Shown piece after piece: positions 51,207 to 60,194 of a stretch of 64,000 bases of DNA. A model generated the notes under the pieces. It was not told the DNA's origin. It saw only the letters and a list, made by a program, of their open reading frames with translations, and searched no databases. Positions within the stretch are counted from its first letter, which is position 1. Every line of letters begins with the position of its first letter. Origin of the DNA: Myxococcales bacterium (GTDB taxonomy: Bacteria > Myxococcota_A > Polyangia > Palsa-1104 > JAEUJZ01); assembly GCA_016794465.1 (NCBI GenBank), contig JAEUKA010000040.1:175738-239737 (forward strand), read 5' to 3'. The position numbers and the translations under genes are program-made.

Positions 51207-52471
51207 CGGCGTGCTCCTTGTGAGCGAGTCTCTTCTTGGTGAGCCAGAGCGCTGGTCAGTGCAAGCTCCGTTGCGTCCAGGGTGCGACGTATCTCTTCCT
51301 TTTGGGTGGTGAGCTTCATCAGCTCCTCTCCTCCGTGCTGCAGTTGACTCACCGAGTCTCTGATGTGAAGGAAGGCTTGGGTCTGTCCCGACACCACCGT
51401 CAGAATCTGCGAGCAAGTCTCGGCAGCCTCGGCAGCCTCACTCTGTAGTCCGAGAAGGAGGCTCTCTGTCTGTCGCGTTGTCTCGACCAAGACATCCACC
51501 TTGTTCTCACTGTCCATGGCGTGTGCCAGTGTGGTTCGACTCGACTTTTGTACTTCTTCCAAGACCTGACGCATCTGCTGCGCAGAGCCCTTCGATTGCT
51601 CTGCCAGCGAGCGCACTTCCGCAGCCACGATCGAAAATCCACGACCCACATCCCCTGCGCGAGCCGCTTCAATGGTGGCATTGAGTGCCACGTGATCGAT
51701 CTCACTCGCCAGCAGTTTTACCGACGCAGCAATCTGTCCCACGGTCTGCGAGCGATCGAGCAGCTCGGAAATGGCACTCGATAGCGTTCCACTCTTTTGT
51801 CGCAGCGCGAGAAGCTGTCGATGCGCGGACTCCATCGCACCATGACCTTTCTGCGACAACTCACGGAAGTGCTCGATCTTTTCACCAGTACTGCGCGTGC
51901 GCTGGAGTGCTTCCTCTACCGCTTGACGCAGCTCCTCCAGAGCACGCGGCGCAGATGCACTTCCCGGACCCACCCAGGGCAACAGCTCAATCGAGTGATC
52001 GAGAATTTTTCGCGTCCGCTCGGCATGCGTACGGAAGATGCTCTCACTTTGAACTCGCAGCCCTTGCAGCTGCTCGTGCAGCTCTTTTTTGTCATGACTT
52101 GACGCAACACTCTGGATGCGCAGCTCGCGCAGGGCAGCCGCCAGGGACTCACACTCTGCACCGCCACGTAGCGCAAGCTGCTGCTCTTCCACCTCAATCA
52201 GGGGTCGCAGGGAGATCACTTCTGTCAGTCGCTGCAGATTTTCAAAAAAGCGATGCAGCAGCAGCAACGCCACCAACGCAGAGCCCGCCGCCAAAAGGGG
52301 TGGTCCAAAGGTCAAGATCTGCGCACCAACATCTGGTGCCGAAAGCGAGCTACCGTCCGCCAGTGACAGCCACTTGGCAATCACAAACGCTGGCGCGCCA
52401 AAGATGATGAGTAGCAGCAGATAGAAGACCTGCAGCCTGGTACTACGCAGAGAGGATCTCGCATGACTCAT
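51203..52471 (-). CDS. Chemotaxis transducer without large periplasmic domain
   Basis: A 422-aa protein with two N-terminal membrane helices (about 15-35 and 50-75), a long coiled-coil region and a signalling tip V-A-L-N-A-T-I-E-A-A-R-A-G-D-V-G-R-G-F-S-I-V-A-A-E-V. The periplasmic loop is too short to be a ligand domain, so it may respond through the neighbouring binding protein or internal signals. Overlaps the UrtA-like gene by 4 nt. Confidence 0.85.
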   Translation of the reverse strand: MSHARSSLRSTRLQVFYLLLLIIFGAPAFVIAKWLSLADGSSLSAPDVGAQILTFGPPLLAAGSALVALLLLHRFFENLQRLTEVISLRPLIEVEEQQLALRGGAECESLAAALRELRIQSVASSHDKKELHEQLQGLRVQSESIFRTHAERTRKILDHSIELLPWVGPGSASAPRALEELRQAVEEALQRTRSTGEKIEHFRELSQKGHGAMESAHRQLLALRQKSGTLSSAISELLDRSQTVGQIAASVKLLASEIDHVALNATIEAARAGDVGRGFSIVAAEVRSLAEQSKGSAQQMRQVLEEVQKSSRTTLAHAMDSENKVDVLVETTRQTESLLLGLQSEAAEAAETCSQILTVVSGQTQAFLHIRDSVSQLQHGGEELMKLTTQKEEIRRTLDATELALTSALAHQEETRSQGARR

Positions 52472-52482
52472 GTCCGCATCTC

Positions 52483-53100
52483 CTATCCCGGCTGGTTCAC
52501 ATACAGCCGCGAGTCCTTCAGAAGTTCCTTGCCATCAAGTAGCAACATTCCGTCGGCAGTAACCCCTGCAGCACAGCGACCAAGTGGTGGAACAGACAGC
52601 TCTGCAGAGGATGAAACCGCAGACCTTGCCAGCCGCGCTGTCTGTCCGAAACCTTGGCAGATCACGCCGAACTCTGGACGCTCTGCACCGACAATCAGCA
52701 GCTGGGGATGGTTCTCTGTTTCATCCGCTTTCGCAGCCGGAAAGCCAAATAGCTGCGCCAGATCCATTACCAGCAGAACTTGACCCCGCACACTACACAC
52801 CCCACTCACATGTGGTGCGACACCTGGCAGCGGAGTCACTGTGGGAAGGGTCAGCATCTCGAATACAAAGCGGGTAGGAATGCCACAGCGCTGGCTTCCT
52901 AGGAAGAACGTCAGGACCTCTAGGTTGAGCTCTTCGCTGCGTGATCGCGCGACCGCGAACGCCATCAGCTTGGCCCGCTCATCCAGCACGTTCTTGGTGC
53001 GTGCGTCGGAGTGACCGAGTGTCTCCTCCATCGCTTTGGCCGCTTTCGCCAGGCGATCGAGCAGACTCTGCCACCGCTTGTCCATCTGTACACCGCTCAT
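52483..53100 (-). CDS. cheW: CheW-like adaptor 2
   Basis: A 205-aa protein. The N-terminal 50 or so residues are helical and charged; the CheW fold follows with F-F-L-G-S-Q-R-C-G-I-P, G-V-A-P-H-V-S-G-V-C-S-V-R-G-Q-V-L-L-V-M-D-L. It couples transducers to CheA. Longer than canonical CheW. Overlaps CheW 1 by 4 nt. Confidence 0.88.
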   Translation of the reverse strand: MSGVQMDKRWQSLLDRLAKAAKAMEETLGHSDARTKNVLDERAKLMAFAVARSRSEELNLEVLTFFLGSQRCGIPTRFVFEMLTLPTVTPLPGVAPHVSGVCSVRGQVLLVMDLAQLFGFPAAKADETENHPQLLIVGAERPEFGVICQGFGQTARLARSAVSSSAELSVPPLGRCAAGVTADGMLLLDGKELLKDSRLYVNQPG

Positions 53101-53600
53101 CGGGTCGGCCCCCCCGTGCCAGTCGAATGAGTGAGTGCCTGCGTGAGTGCCTGCTTCTCTGCACTGCCTAGGAAGCGTCCCAGATCGTGGATCAAGATCA
53201 TTCCGTCTTGACCGGTAGCGACCCCATCGACCAGCTCTGCGGAAGAGATGTACTTGCCGGCGTCACTGGTCTTCTTCACGGGCAGACGCTCAAGGTTCAG
53301 CACCCGATCGACTCGCAGTGCCACCCAGCGGGTTCCTTCCCATGCGATCACGAAGTGATCGGTCACAGAAGGTGGAAGCTCCGGAAGACCAAAGCGCCGA
53401 CGCATATTCAGCAAGGGAATGATCTCACCGCGCACATTCAGAATTCCCTCCACAATCGGCGGTGCTTTCGGAAGGGTCACCGCACTGAAGGCTCGCAGCA
53501 CCTCTCGCACGACGGCAGAGCGCACCGCATACTTCTGACCGGACTGCTCGAAGATGAGCAGATCCTCCACCATCAACTCTGACTTCTGCGCATCCCCCAT
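53097..53600 (-). CDS. cheW: CheW-like adaptor 1
   Basis: A 167-aa canonical CheW: F-E-Q-S-G-Q-K-Y-A-V, P-P-I-V-E-G-I-L-N-V-R-G-E-I-I-P-L-L-N-M and later A-L-R-V-D-R-V. First gene of the six-gene chemosensory operon. Two distinct CheW proteins for two distinct transducers suggest each may be dedicated. Confidence 0.9.
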   Translation of the reverse strand: MGDAQKSELMVEDLLIFEQSGQKYAVRSAVVREVLRAFSAVTLPKAPPIVEGILNVRGEIIPLLNMRRRFGLPELPPSVTDHFVIAWEGTRWVALRVDRVLNLERLPVKKTSDAGKYISSAELVDGVATGQDGMILIHDLGRFLGSAEKQALTQALTHSTGTGGPTR

Positions 53601-53985
53601 GATCCACTACACCCCGCAGCGGAGATCGCTGCGTCTTCATTTTGCATGAAATCGAAAATTAGTGGCACATACAAATCGTATTTTGCATAACGTCAGCCTA
53701 CAAAGTCCCCCCAGCAGGTATGGGACGAGCCTGCGGAGGCCTTCTGGTTTCGAGCCCAATATTATACATTTCAAGAGCTTCTTTTTAGAGAAAGTGTCCT
53801 CTTTTCTTCTTGAAAAAGACTCCGGAATGATGCCGAAATACTGACATGGTCGGGCGTGCGATAGTTGATGAGTATCAGGGCCACCTACCGAGCCTGACAT
53901 GCCATCCCCGCACCCGTTCATTTTGGATTCGAGTCGTCGATCGGAGCCGCCAAACTTGTCGTATTCTCTGTGGAGGACTTACTCC
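53601..53985. promoter_or_regulatory. Divergent regulatory region of the chemosensory locus
   Basis: A 385-bp AT-rich gap between the chemosensory operon (minus) and the receiver/ODP genes (plus). It holds a perfect 8-bp inverted repeat TTTCAAGA...TCTTGAAA at 53769-53815 and T-rich tracts. No coding sequence is convincing. Confidence 0.45.
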
Positions 53986-54414
53986 ATGACCCCAGAGCCT
54001 CGGCCCGATCAGCGCACCAAGATCTTTGTGCTGGATGACAGCCAGACGTTCTTGGCCTATGCACGCGTACTGCTAGAGTCACAAGGTTATCAGGTCCTTA
54101 CCTTTGACTCTCCTCTCGGCATCACCAGAGAGGTGATCCGTCAACAGCCGGACCTGGTGATTGTCGATGTCAACATGCCATCGATCACGGGTGACAAGGT
54201 GTGTCAGCTAGTACGCTCGGCGAGCTTCGCCCGCAGTGTGGTCATCTTGCTCCACTCCTCACTACCGGAGAGTGATCTGCATGATCTGGCGCGAAAGTGC
54301 GGTGCCGATGGCTTCGTTCCGAAGTCCAAGGACCCACAAATTCTCATCGACGCCGTCGCCAAACATCTGGCCGGACGCAGCCGTATTCGTTCCTCAAAGA
54401 TCGGGTCGCGCTAG
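53986..54414 (+). CDS. Single-domain response regulator
   Basis: A 142-aa protein from the ATG at 53986 (GGAGGA upstream). Receiver fold with V-L-D-D-S acidic pair, phosphoacceptor in V-I-V-D-V-N-M-P, L-H-S-S Thr/Ser position and V-P-K-S-K Lys. No output domain: CheY-like. Placed opposite the CheA operon and before the ODP gene, it is a likely phosphorylation target of that CheA. Confidence 0.88.
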   Translation: MTPEPRPDQRTKIFVLDDSQTFLAYARVLLESQGYQVLTFDSPLGITREVIRQQPDLVIVDVNMPSITGDKVCQLVRSASFARSVVILLHSSLPESDLHDLARKCGADGFVPKSKDPQILIDAVAKHLAGRSRIRSSKIGSR

Positions 54415-54467
54415 CTGACTGAATCCCGCAAGCGGCGGTGTCCTCTTGCGATAAGGAGCTGTTTGTG

Positions 54468-55235
54468 ATGTCGGAGATATTTCTGTTTCGGAACGAATCG
54501 CACAGCAACATCCTGCTTCACGATGTATCCACCGATGGCTTGGCTGTGCAGACGAATCACCACCTGATCGTCCATAACAAGGGGTCGATGATCCTCGACC
54601 CGGGAGGACAGACCGTCTTCAATCGTGTCTTGGCCGACACAACGCTGGTGTCAGCAGGGGCAGAGGTAAAGTACGTGTTTCTGTCGCACCAAGATCCGGA
54701 CATTGTGTCGGGTACCAATGACTGGCTCGCGGCCACCAGTGCGGACGCGTACATCTCTCAGCTGTGGCTCCGCTTTGTGCCACATACAGATATCGTAGAA
54801 GATCTGCAGCATCGACTTCGTGCGATTCCTGATGAAGGAATGTGGATCGATCTGAACGGCAGCGATCTGGCCATCCTGCCGGCTCACTTCCTACACTCTC
54901 CGGGGAACTTTCATGTCTACGATCCGACCGCAAAGATTCTCTATTCTGGAGATCTTGGGGCATCGCTGGGATGTGACTATCGGCGGGTCGAAGACTTCGA
55001 TGATCACATCCCTTTTATGCGCGGCTTTCATGAGCGCTACATGGCCTCTTCGGCAGCAATCCGGACTTGGTCACGGCTGATTCGCACGCTGGACATCGAG
55101 ATGATCGCGCCACAGCATGGGGCTCTGTTTGAAGGCAAGGCCATGGTGACGGCTTTCCTAGACTGGCTCGACTCTTTGAGCTGCGGAGTCGATCGACTTC
55201 CCGAGGAATATCGCCTACCGCCACCCCGGCTGTGA
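54468..55235 (+). CDS. ODP-type di-iron oxygen-binding protein (MBL fold)
   Basis: A 255-aa protein. Metallo-beta-lactamase fold with L-S-H-Q-D-P-D-I-V (H-x-D-P-D), P-A-H-F-L-H-S-P-G-N-F, Y-S-G-D-L-G and A-P-Q-H-G, the ligands of the di-iron site in flavodiiron-type ODP domains, without the flavodoxin part. Known ODP proteins act as oxygen sensors in bacterial chemotaxis, which fits the adjacent chemosensory genes. AAGGAG lies 9 nt before the start. Confidence 0.8.
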   Translation: MSEIFLFRNESHSNILLHDVSTDGLAVQTNHHLIVHNKGSMILDPGGQTVFNRVLADTTLVSAGAEVKYVFLSHQDPDIVSGTNDWLAATSADAYISQLWLRFVPHTDIVEDLQHRLRAIPDEGMWIDLNGSDLAILPAHFLHSPGNFHVYDPTAKILYSGDLGASLGCDYRRVEDFDDHIPFMRGFHERYMASSAAIRTWSRLIRTLDIEMIAPQHGALFEGKAMVTAFLDWLDSLSCGVDRLPEEYRLPPPRL

Positions 55236-55251
55236 TGCGAAGGGAACCAGC

Positions 55252-56007
55252 GTGGCACGCTACGATCGGATAGGGAGGGATTATCAGCGGAAGCGACGCG
55301 CAGATCCTCGCTTTGTCGCGAAGATTGAAGAGGCGCTGGCAGACTGCATCACGGTGCTCAATGTGGGCGCAGGGACGGGCTCCTATGAGTCTCCCGATCG
55401 CAAAGTAGTGGCGCTGGAGCCATCGGAGACGATGATTCGGCAGCGCCCTCCTGAAGCGGCTCCAGCCGTACTTGGAGAGGCCGAGCGACTCCCCTTTATC
55501 GATCAGTCCGTCGATGCGATCACAGCGTTTATGACGGTTCATCACTGGCTGGATGTGCCGCGTGGTCTGCGCGAGCTGCGGCGAGTGGCCAGGCGCAGAG
55601 TGATCATCATGACCTATCTGCCCGGAACAGCGGTGTTTCCTGATCGCTGGATCACCAACGTCTACTTTCCAGGAATCGCCGCTGCGCATCGACGCAGAAT
55701 GCCGGATGTTGGCTTTTTTGAAGAAGCACTTGGCACCATTACCTGTGTGCCACTCTTGATTCCACGCGACTGTACCGATGGCTTTATTGACGCATTCTGG
55801 GCGCGGCCAGAGGTCTATCTGGACCCGGCAGTGCGGGGCTCGATGTCGGCGTTTCAGCTACTCAATCCGCTGGAGCTGGTGCAAGGAATCGCGCAGCTGC
55901 GGACCGACCTAAAACAGGGACGCTGGGACGAGCAGTTTGGTAAGCTGCGCACCCAGACCGAAATGGATGCCGGACTGCGATTGGTAGTCGCGCGCCTCGA
56001 CGAGTGA
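55252..56007 (+). CDS. Class I SAM-dependent methyltransferase
   Basis: A 251-aa protein from a GTG. V-L-N-V-G-A-G-T-G-S-Y is the SAM-binding motif I, A-L-E-P-S follows as motif II, and A-E-R-L-P-F-I-D-Q-S-V-D-A-I fits Methyltransf_11. The substrate is unknown. It follows the ODP gene by 16 nt and could share its transcript. Confidence 0.75.
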   Translation: MARYDRIGRDYQRKRRADPRFVAKIEEALADCITVLNVGAGTGSYESPDRKVVALEPSETMIRQRPPEAAPAVLGEAERLPFIDQSVDAITAFMTVHHWLDVPRGLRELRRVARRRVIIMTYLPGTAVFPDRWITNVYFPGIAAAHRRRMPDVGFFEEALGTITCVPLLIPRDCTDGFIDAFWARPEVYLDPAVRGSMSAFQLLNPLELVQGIAQLRTDLKQGRWDEQFGKLRTQTEMDAGLRLVVARLDE

Positions 56008-56020
56008 TGAGCATAACCGC

Positions 56021-56959
56021 GTGCCCTCCTCCCACCTCAAAGCGCAGCTGCAAGGTGCGACGCTGGTTCTGCTCAGCGGAGTGACTCTGTCTACCAAAGC
56101 AATCCTGGCCAAGCTGGCGTATCGACATGGCGTTGATGCCCTGACCATGCTGTCCCTGCGGATGTTCTTCGCGGTGCCGCTGCTGCTGCTGAGTGTCTAC
56201 TTTGCAGAGAAGAGCGCGGCGACCCGCTTGACCCGCAAAGATCTGCTGCAGATCGCGCTCCTGGGAGTGACCGGATATTACATCTCTGCAATGCTTGATT
56301 TCTTGGGACTGATGTATATCTCGGCGGCGCTGGAGCGACTGGTCCTCTTCCTATATCCGACGTTTGTGATGTTGATCTCGGCGGTGCTGTTCCGCACTCG
56401 ACTGCGCAGAACGCACATGGTGGCACTCCTAATCACCTACCTGGGAATGGCGGTGGTGTTTCATCAGGAGCGCGCGCTGTCGGGAAGTGATACCCAAAAG
56501 GGAGCGCTGCTCGTCCTCGGTTGTTCGGTCGGTTATGCCGCGTATCTGGTCGGGGCGGGCAGACTGATTCCGCGTGTTGGGGCGCAGCGCTTCAATGCGT
56601 ACTCTCTGCTCTCTGCAACGACGGCGATCTTGCTGCACTGGACTCTGCGCGGGAGTCCTCTTCACGGACTGCCGCTGCCGGTGTACGGCTACGGATTCCT
56701 GATGGCGACTGTAGGAACGGTCATCCCAACCATTCTGCTTGCCAAAGGAATTGCGCGGATTGGTGCTGGACCGGCTGCGATCCTGACCTCGATTGGTCCT
56801 GTCTCGACGGTGTTATTGGCAAGTACGCTGCTTGACGAGCCGATCACAACCGGACAGACACTGGGCGGAGTCCTGGTGCTTTTCGGCGTCACACTCGTCA
56901 CCACAACCCCTGCCCAGAGCCAAGGTCCCCCACAAGTACGCAATAAATCGAGCTTGTGA
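56021..56959 (+). CDS. EamA/DMT-family transporter
   Basis: A 312-aa protein from a GTG, with about 10 membrane helices forming two EamA repeats. Typical segments include A-L-E-R-L-V-L-F-L-Y-P-T-F-V near helix 4 and the second-repeat L-T-S-I-G-P-V-S-T-V-L-L-A. Probably exports amino acids or metabolites. It lies 13 nt after the methyltransferase. Confidence 0.8.
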   Translation: MPSSHLKAQLQGATLVLLSGVTLSTKAILAKLAYRHGVDALTMLSLRMFFAVPLLLLSVYFAEKSAATRLTRKDLLQIALLGVTGYYISAMLDFLGLMYISAALERLVLFLYPTFVMLISAVLFRTRLRRTHMVALLITYLGMAVVFHQERALSGSDTQKGALLVLGCSVGYAAYLVGAGRLIPRVGAQRFNAYSLLSATTAILLHWTLRGSPLHGLPLPVYGYGFLMATVGTVIPTILLAKGIARIGAGPAAILTSIGPVSTVLLASTLLDEPITTGQTLGGVLVLFGVTLVTTTPAQSQGPPQVRNKSSL

Positions 56960-57002
56960 GGCCGTTTCTCGGCGGGATAAGATCCCATTGGGAGTGTGTC
57001 CT

Positions 57003-58607
57003 GTGCGTCTGCGCCGTACCACCTTGAAGGGAAGTCTCTCTTTGTTGCCGGCCCTGGGTGGCTTGCTGTGGCTGGCCTCGTGTCACAGTGGGTCGCGGAG
57101 TCAGAGTCCTGCCAGTGGCGAGCCGCCGGGACAGCCGCTGCCAGCGATGTCTCAGCCGATGTCGGTCTACACCGACCTCGATCCGTATCTGCATGATCTG
57201 CTCGAGAGCCAGGACGTGCGGCGGATCGGTCGCTACATCGGAGCCGTCGAGCCTTCCGAGCTGTCCGATGACCTCAATCCGACCCGGCGCAAGGCCTCGG
57301 CCAAGCAAGAGCTGGAGCCGATCGAGTCGCTGTTCCAGGCCGGCGAAGAGCTGTTCGAGACAGAGCTGTCGGTGGTGCGCGGCTTTGGTCATGCCTGGGG
57401 TCCGCAAGGGCCGAAGATGCACCGTGTCCATCGCGGCGCCAAAGGAGGACCCGACTCGTTCAGCTGTCGCTCCTGTCATCACCGAGGAGGTGACGACGGA
57501 GCCGGTGAGTACAACGAAAATGCGCTCGTCGGTGGCGATGGCGAGCGGGTCAGTAGCGCGCTGGAACGAAACCCGCCGTCGCTGCAAGGTGCTGGCCTGC
57601 TTCAGATCCTGGCCGCAGAAGTCACCGCCGTGCTGCAAGAGCGTCTCAGCGGACCTCTGCCCACCGAGCCGACTCAGATTCCGCTGGTCGTGCAGGATGT
57701 CGACTTCGGTTACGTGACGCGCCTGCCCGACGGTCGCGTCGATGCCAGTGCGCTGCGCACCATCGATCCCGATCTGATCGTCAAGCCGTTCGGGTGGAAA
57801 GGAACCCACAGCACGCTGCGCCGCTTTTCCGAGGAGGCCTTTCAGGTTCATCACGGCATGCAGTCAGCGGTGCTCGCCTGGCAGCGACTGTCGTTTACCA
57901 CTCAGCCCAACCAAGCCTCGGCAGCGACGCGGGCGATCATGGCGGCGTTTCCCGGGGGAGACGGACTGGATCTCGACGGAGACGGCAGTCGCATTGAGCT
58001 GACCGACTCGATGCTGTCGGGGATTGCGGTGTACCTGACGCTGTTGCCGCTGCCGGTCATCGAGCCGCCCCGTGCCCCGGATCTGCTGGCCGCATTTCGC
58101 CAAGGGCAAGCGGCTTTCCAGACGCTGGGCTGCGAGAGCTGTCACAAGCCGATGTGGCTGGTCGATAAGCCGACCTGGACCGAGCGTGGCGAAGCGCAAA
58201 ACACGGCGTTTCGCATCACCGTCGACCTGCGCAAAGACATTCGCAATGGTCCACCGCTGCGAAACCGCGACGCCGAGCTGCCGGGCTACCCGGTGCTGCT
58301 GTATTCGGATCTGCGTCGCCACGACATGGGAAAAGAGCTGTCCGACCCCGAGCCGCCGCCCGGAACGCCCAAGCCAAGCATTCCACCGTCGTATTTTCTG
58401 ACCCGGCCTCTGTGGGGACTTGCGGACTCGGCGCCGTATCTCCACGACGGACGGGCAGTCACCATCGCGGATGCGATCAAGGGGCATGGTGGCGAGGCTG
58501 CCGAGTCTCGTCGCAAATACCTGGCGCTACCGGTCGAGTCGCAGCGAGCGCTCCAGGTCTTCCTGATGTCGCTGTCGCGAGCCGCCCTCCCCGAGGTGTC
58601 GCAGTGA
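57003..58607 (+). CDS. Di-heme cytochrome c lipoprotein (cytochrome-c-peroxidase superfamily), copy 1
   Basis: A 534-aa protein from the GTG at 57003 with GGGAG upstream. Signal with L-A-S-C lipobox. Two heme sites, C-R-S-C-H and C-E-S-C-H, and a C-terminal S-A-P-Y-L-H-D-G-R-A motif typical of di-heme oxidoreductases (DHOR/MauG-like). R-G-F-G and V-H-R-G-A motifs precede heme 1. Overlaps the next gene by 4 nt (GTGA). Probably a periplasmic redox enzyme pair with copy 2. Confidence 0.78.
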   Translation: MRLRRTTLKGSLSLLPALGGLLWLASCHSGSRSQSPASGEPPGQPLPAMSQPMSVYTDLDPYLHDLLESQDVRRIGRYIGAVEPSELSDDLNPTRRKASAKQELEPIESLFQAGEELFETELSVVRGFGHAWGPQGPKMHRVHRGAKGGPDSFSCRSCHHRGGDDGAGEYNENALVGGDGERVSSALERNPPSLQGAGLLQILAAEVTAVLQERLSGPLPTEPTQIPLVVQDVDFGYVTRLPDGRVDASALRTIDPDLIVKPFGWKGTHSTLRRFSEEAFQVHHGMQSAVLAWQRLSFTTQPNQASAATRAIMAAFPGGDGLDLDGDGSRIELTDSMLSGIAVYLTLLPLPVIEPPRAPDLLAAFRQGQAAFQTLGCESCHKPMWLVDKPTWTERGEAQNTAFRITVDLRKDIRNGPPLRNRDAELPGYPVLLYSDLRRHDMGKELSDPEPPPGTPKPSIPPSYFLTRPLWGLADSAPYLHDGRAVTIADAIKGHGGEAAESRRKYLALPVESQRALQVFLMSLSRAALPEVSQ

Positions 58608-60112
58608 GGCCCGCCTGCTTTGCACTCACGCTGCTGGCGCTGCTCAGCTGGGGCAGTGGCTGTCGTCGCGTGGCCCAGGTCGAGCCGATTACGCCCGCCG
58701 AGGACCCGCAGCTGCGCGGCCTGTCCCCGCCGTCGCCACAAGAGCAGGCCCAGCGCGCCATTTCCGAGCGCTTCCAGCGACGCGAGCAAGCTTTCCGCGA
58801 GCTGCTTCAGCCGGGGACGCAGTGGCAAGTGCTGCGGGTCGATCAGGGCCAGATTGATCAGCGACGGATTTCGATCGCACGGCTCATCGACCTGGGAAAG
58901 GAGCTGTTCCGTACCGATTTCACCGTCGAGCAAGGACTCGGCAACGGCCTCGCTGGCCACGGCAGCAACCTCGCCGGTCCGCGCCCCGCACCGAACCTAC
59001 GCCATGTCCATCGCGGTGAGTTTGGGGGTCCCGACGCCACTCGCTGCGCCGCTTGTCATCACTTCGGCGGACTCGGCGGGGGTGGCGGCAAGATTGACAC
59101 TACATTTTTCCTCGGCGACGGAGATCGCCCCGACTCTGCCCTTCCTCGCAACCCCAAGGACCTGCACGGGACGAGCCTGCTCCAGGCCCTCGCCGACGAG
59201 ATGAGCCGCGAGCTCCGCGCCAACGCCAGTGCCGCCGACCGCAGCCTCAAGCCCGGCGAGAGCGTCCTGCTGACCAGCAAAGGCGTCGGCTTCGGCTACA
59301 TCCGCAAGCGCAGCGACGGCAGCCTCGACCTGACCGGCATCCACGGCGTCAGTCCCGACCTGGTGGTCAGACCGTTTGGCTGGAAGGGCACGACGGCGAC
59401 GCTGCGGCAGGTGGTGCTCTATTCCCTGCAGCAACACCTCGGCATCCAGGCAGACGAGCTGGTCCACAGTCCATCGCCCGGTCGCAGCGAGCTCCTCGGC
59501 AGCGGTCCCGACGAGGACCCCGACTCTGATGGCGTCCGCCACGAAGCCACCGACGGCATGGTCACCGCGCTCACCACCTTCGTCGCTGCCCTGCCCCCGC
59601 CGATCGAAGAAGTCCCCGAGGTATCGACCTTCGCCCTGCGCTCCGCCCGAGGCAGCGAGGTCTTCTCCCAGATCGGCTGTGCCAAGTGTCACGTCCCGAC
59701 GATGCAGCTTCACGAGCCGGTGGTGTCGCTCGGTCCGACGTGGTCCCGACGACCCCGCGTCGATCTGTCGCCACTGGTCGTCGGTGCCCGCAAAGCCCGC
59801 GAGCCGCTCACGGTGCGTCTATACAGCGATCTCCGTCGGCACAACATGGGTGAAGCCCTGGCCGAGCCCCGTCACTACCGAGGGGTTCCCGCCGACGAGT
59901 GGCTGACTCCGCCGCTGTGGGGCGTGGCTTCGTCTGCACCGTATCTTCATGATGGCCGCGCTCCGACGGTGGATGTCGCCATCCGTGCCCACGGTGGAGA
60001 AGGTGAAGCGGCGGCGAAGGCGTTTGCGGCGCTCTCTCTCGAAGACAGTGCCGCACTGCGGGTGTTCTTGCAGACGCTGACCCGACCGCAGTCGCTGGAG
60101 TTCAAGCCGTAG
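58604..60112 (+). CDS. Di-heme cytochrome c lipoprotein, copy 2
   Basis: A 502-aa paralogue of copy 1 in the same operon. Lipobox-like W-G-S-G-C, heme sites C-A-A-C-H and C-A-K-C-H, and the same V-H-R-G, S-A-P-Y-L-H-D-G-R-A-P and A-H-G-G-E motifs. The GTG start overlaps copy 1. A tandem of diverged copies suggests a heteromeric or sequential electron-transfer system. Confidence 0.78.
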   Translation: MRPACFALTLLALLSWGSGCRRVAQVEPITPAEDPQLRGLSPPSPQEQAQRAISERFQRREQAFRELLQPGTQWQVLRVDQGQIDQRRISIARLIDLGKELFRTDFTVEQGLGNGLAGHGSNLAGPRPAPNLRHVHRGEFGGPDATRCAACHHFGGLGGGGGKIDTTFFLGDGDRPDSALPRNPKDLHGTSLLQALADEMSRELRANASAADRSLKPGESVLLTSKGVGFGYIRKRSDGSLDLTGIHGVSPDLVVRPFGWKGTTATLRQVVLYSLQQHLGIQADELVHSPSPGRSELLGSGPDEDPDSDGVRHEATDGMVTALTTFVAALPPPIEEVPEVSTFALRSARGSEVFSQIGCAKCHVPTMQLHEPVVSLGPTWSRRPRVDLSPLVVGARKAREPLTVRLYSDLRRHNMGEALAEPRHYRGVPADEWLTPPLWGVASSAPYLHDGRAPTVDVAIRAHGGEGEAAAKAFAALSLEDSAALRVFLQTLTRPQSLEFKP

Positions 60113-60194
60113 CCGAGGGAACCCAGCCGTCCAGACGCTGTCCTTTTTGTGCTCGCTTGACATCCACCAAACCATCTTCGGAGGCTTCACAGTC

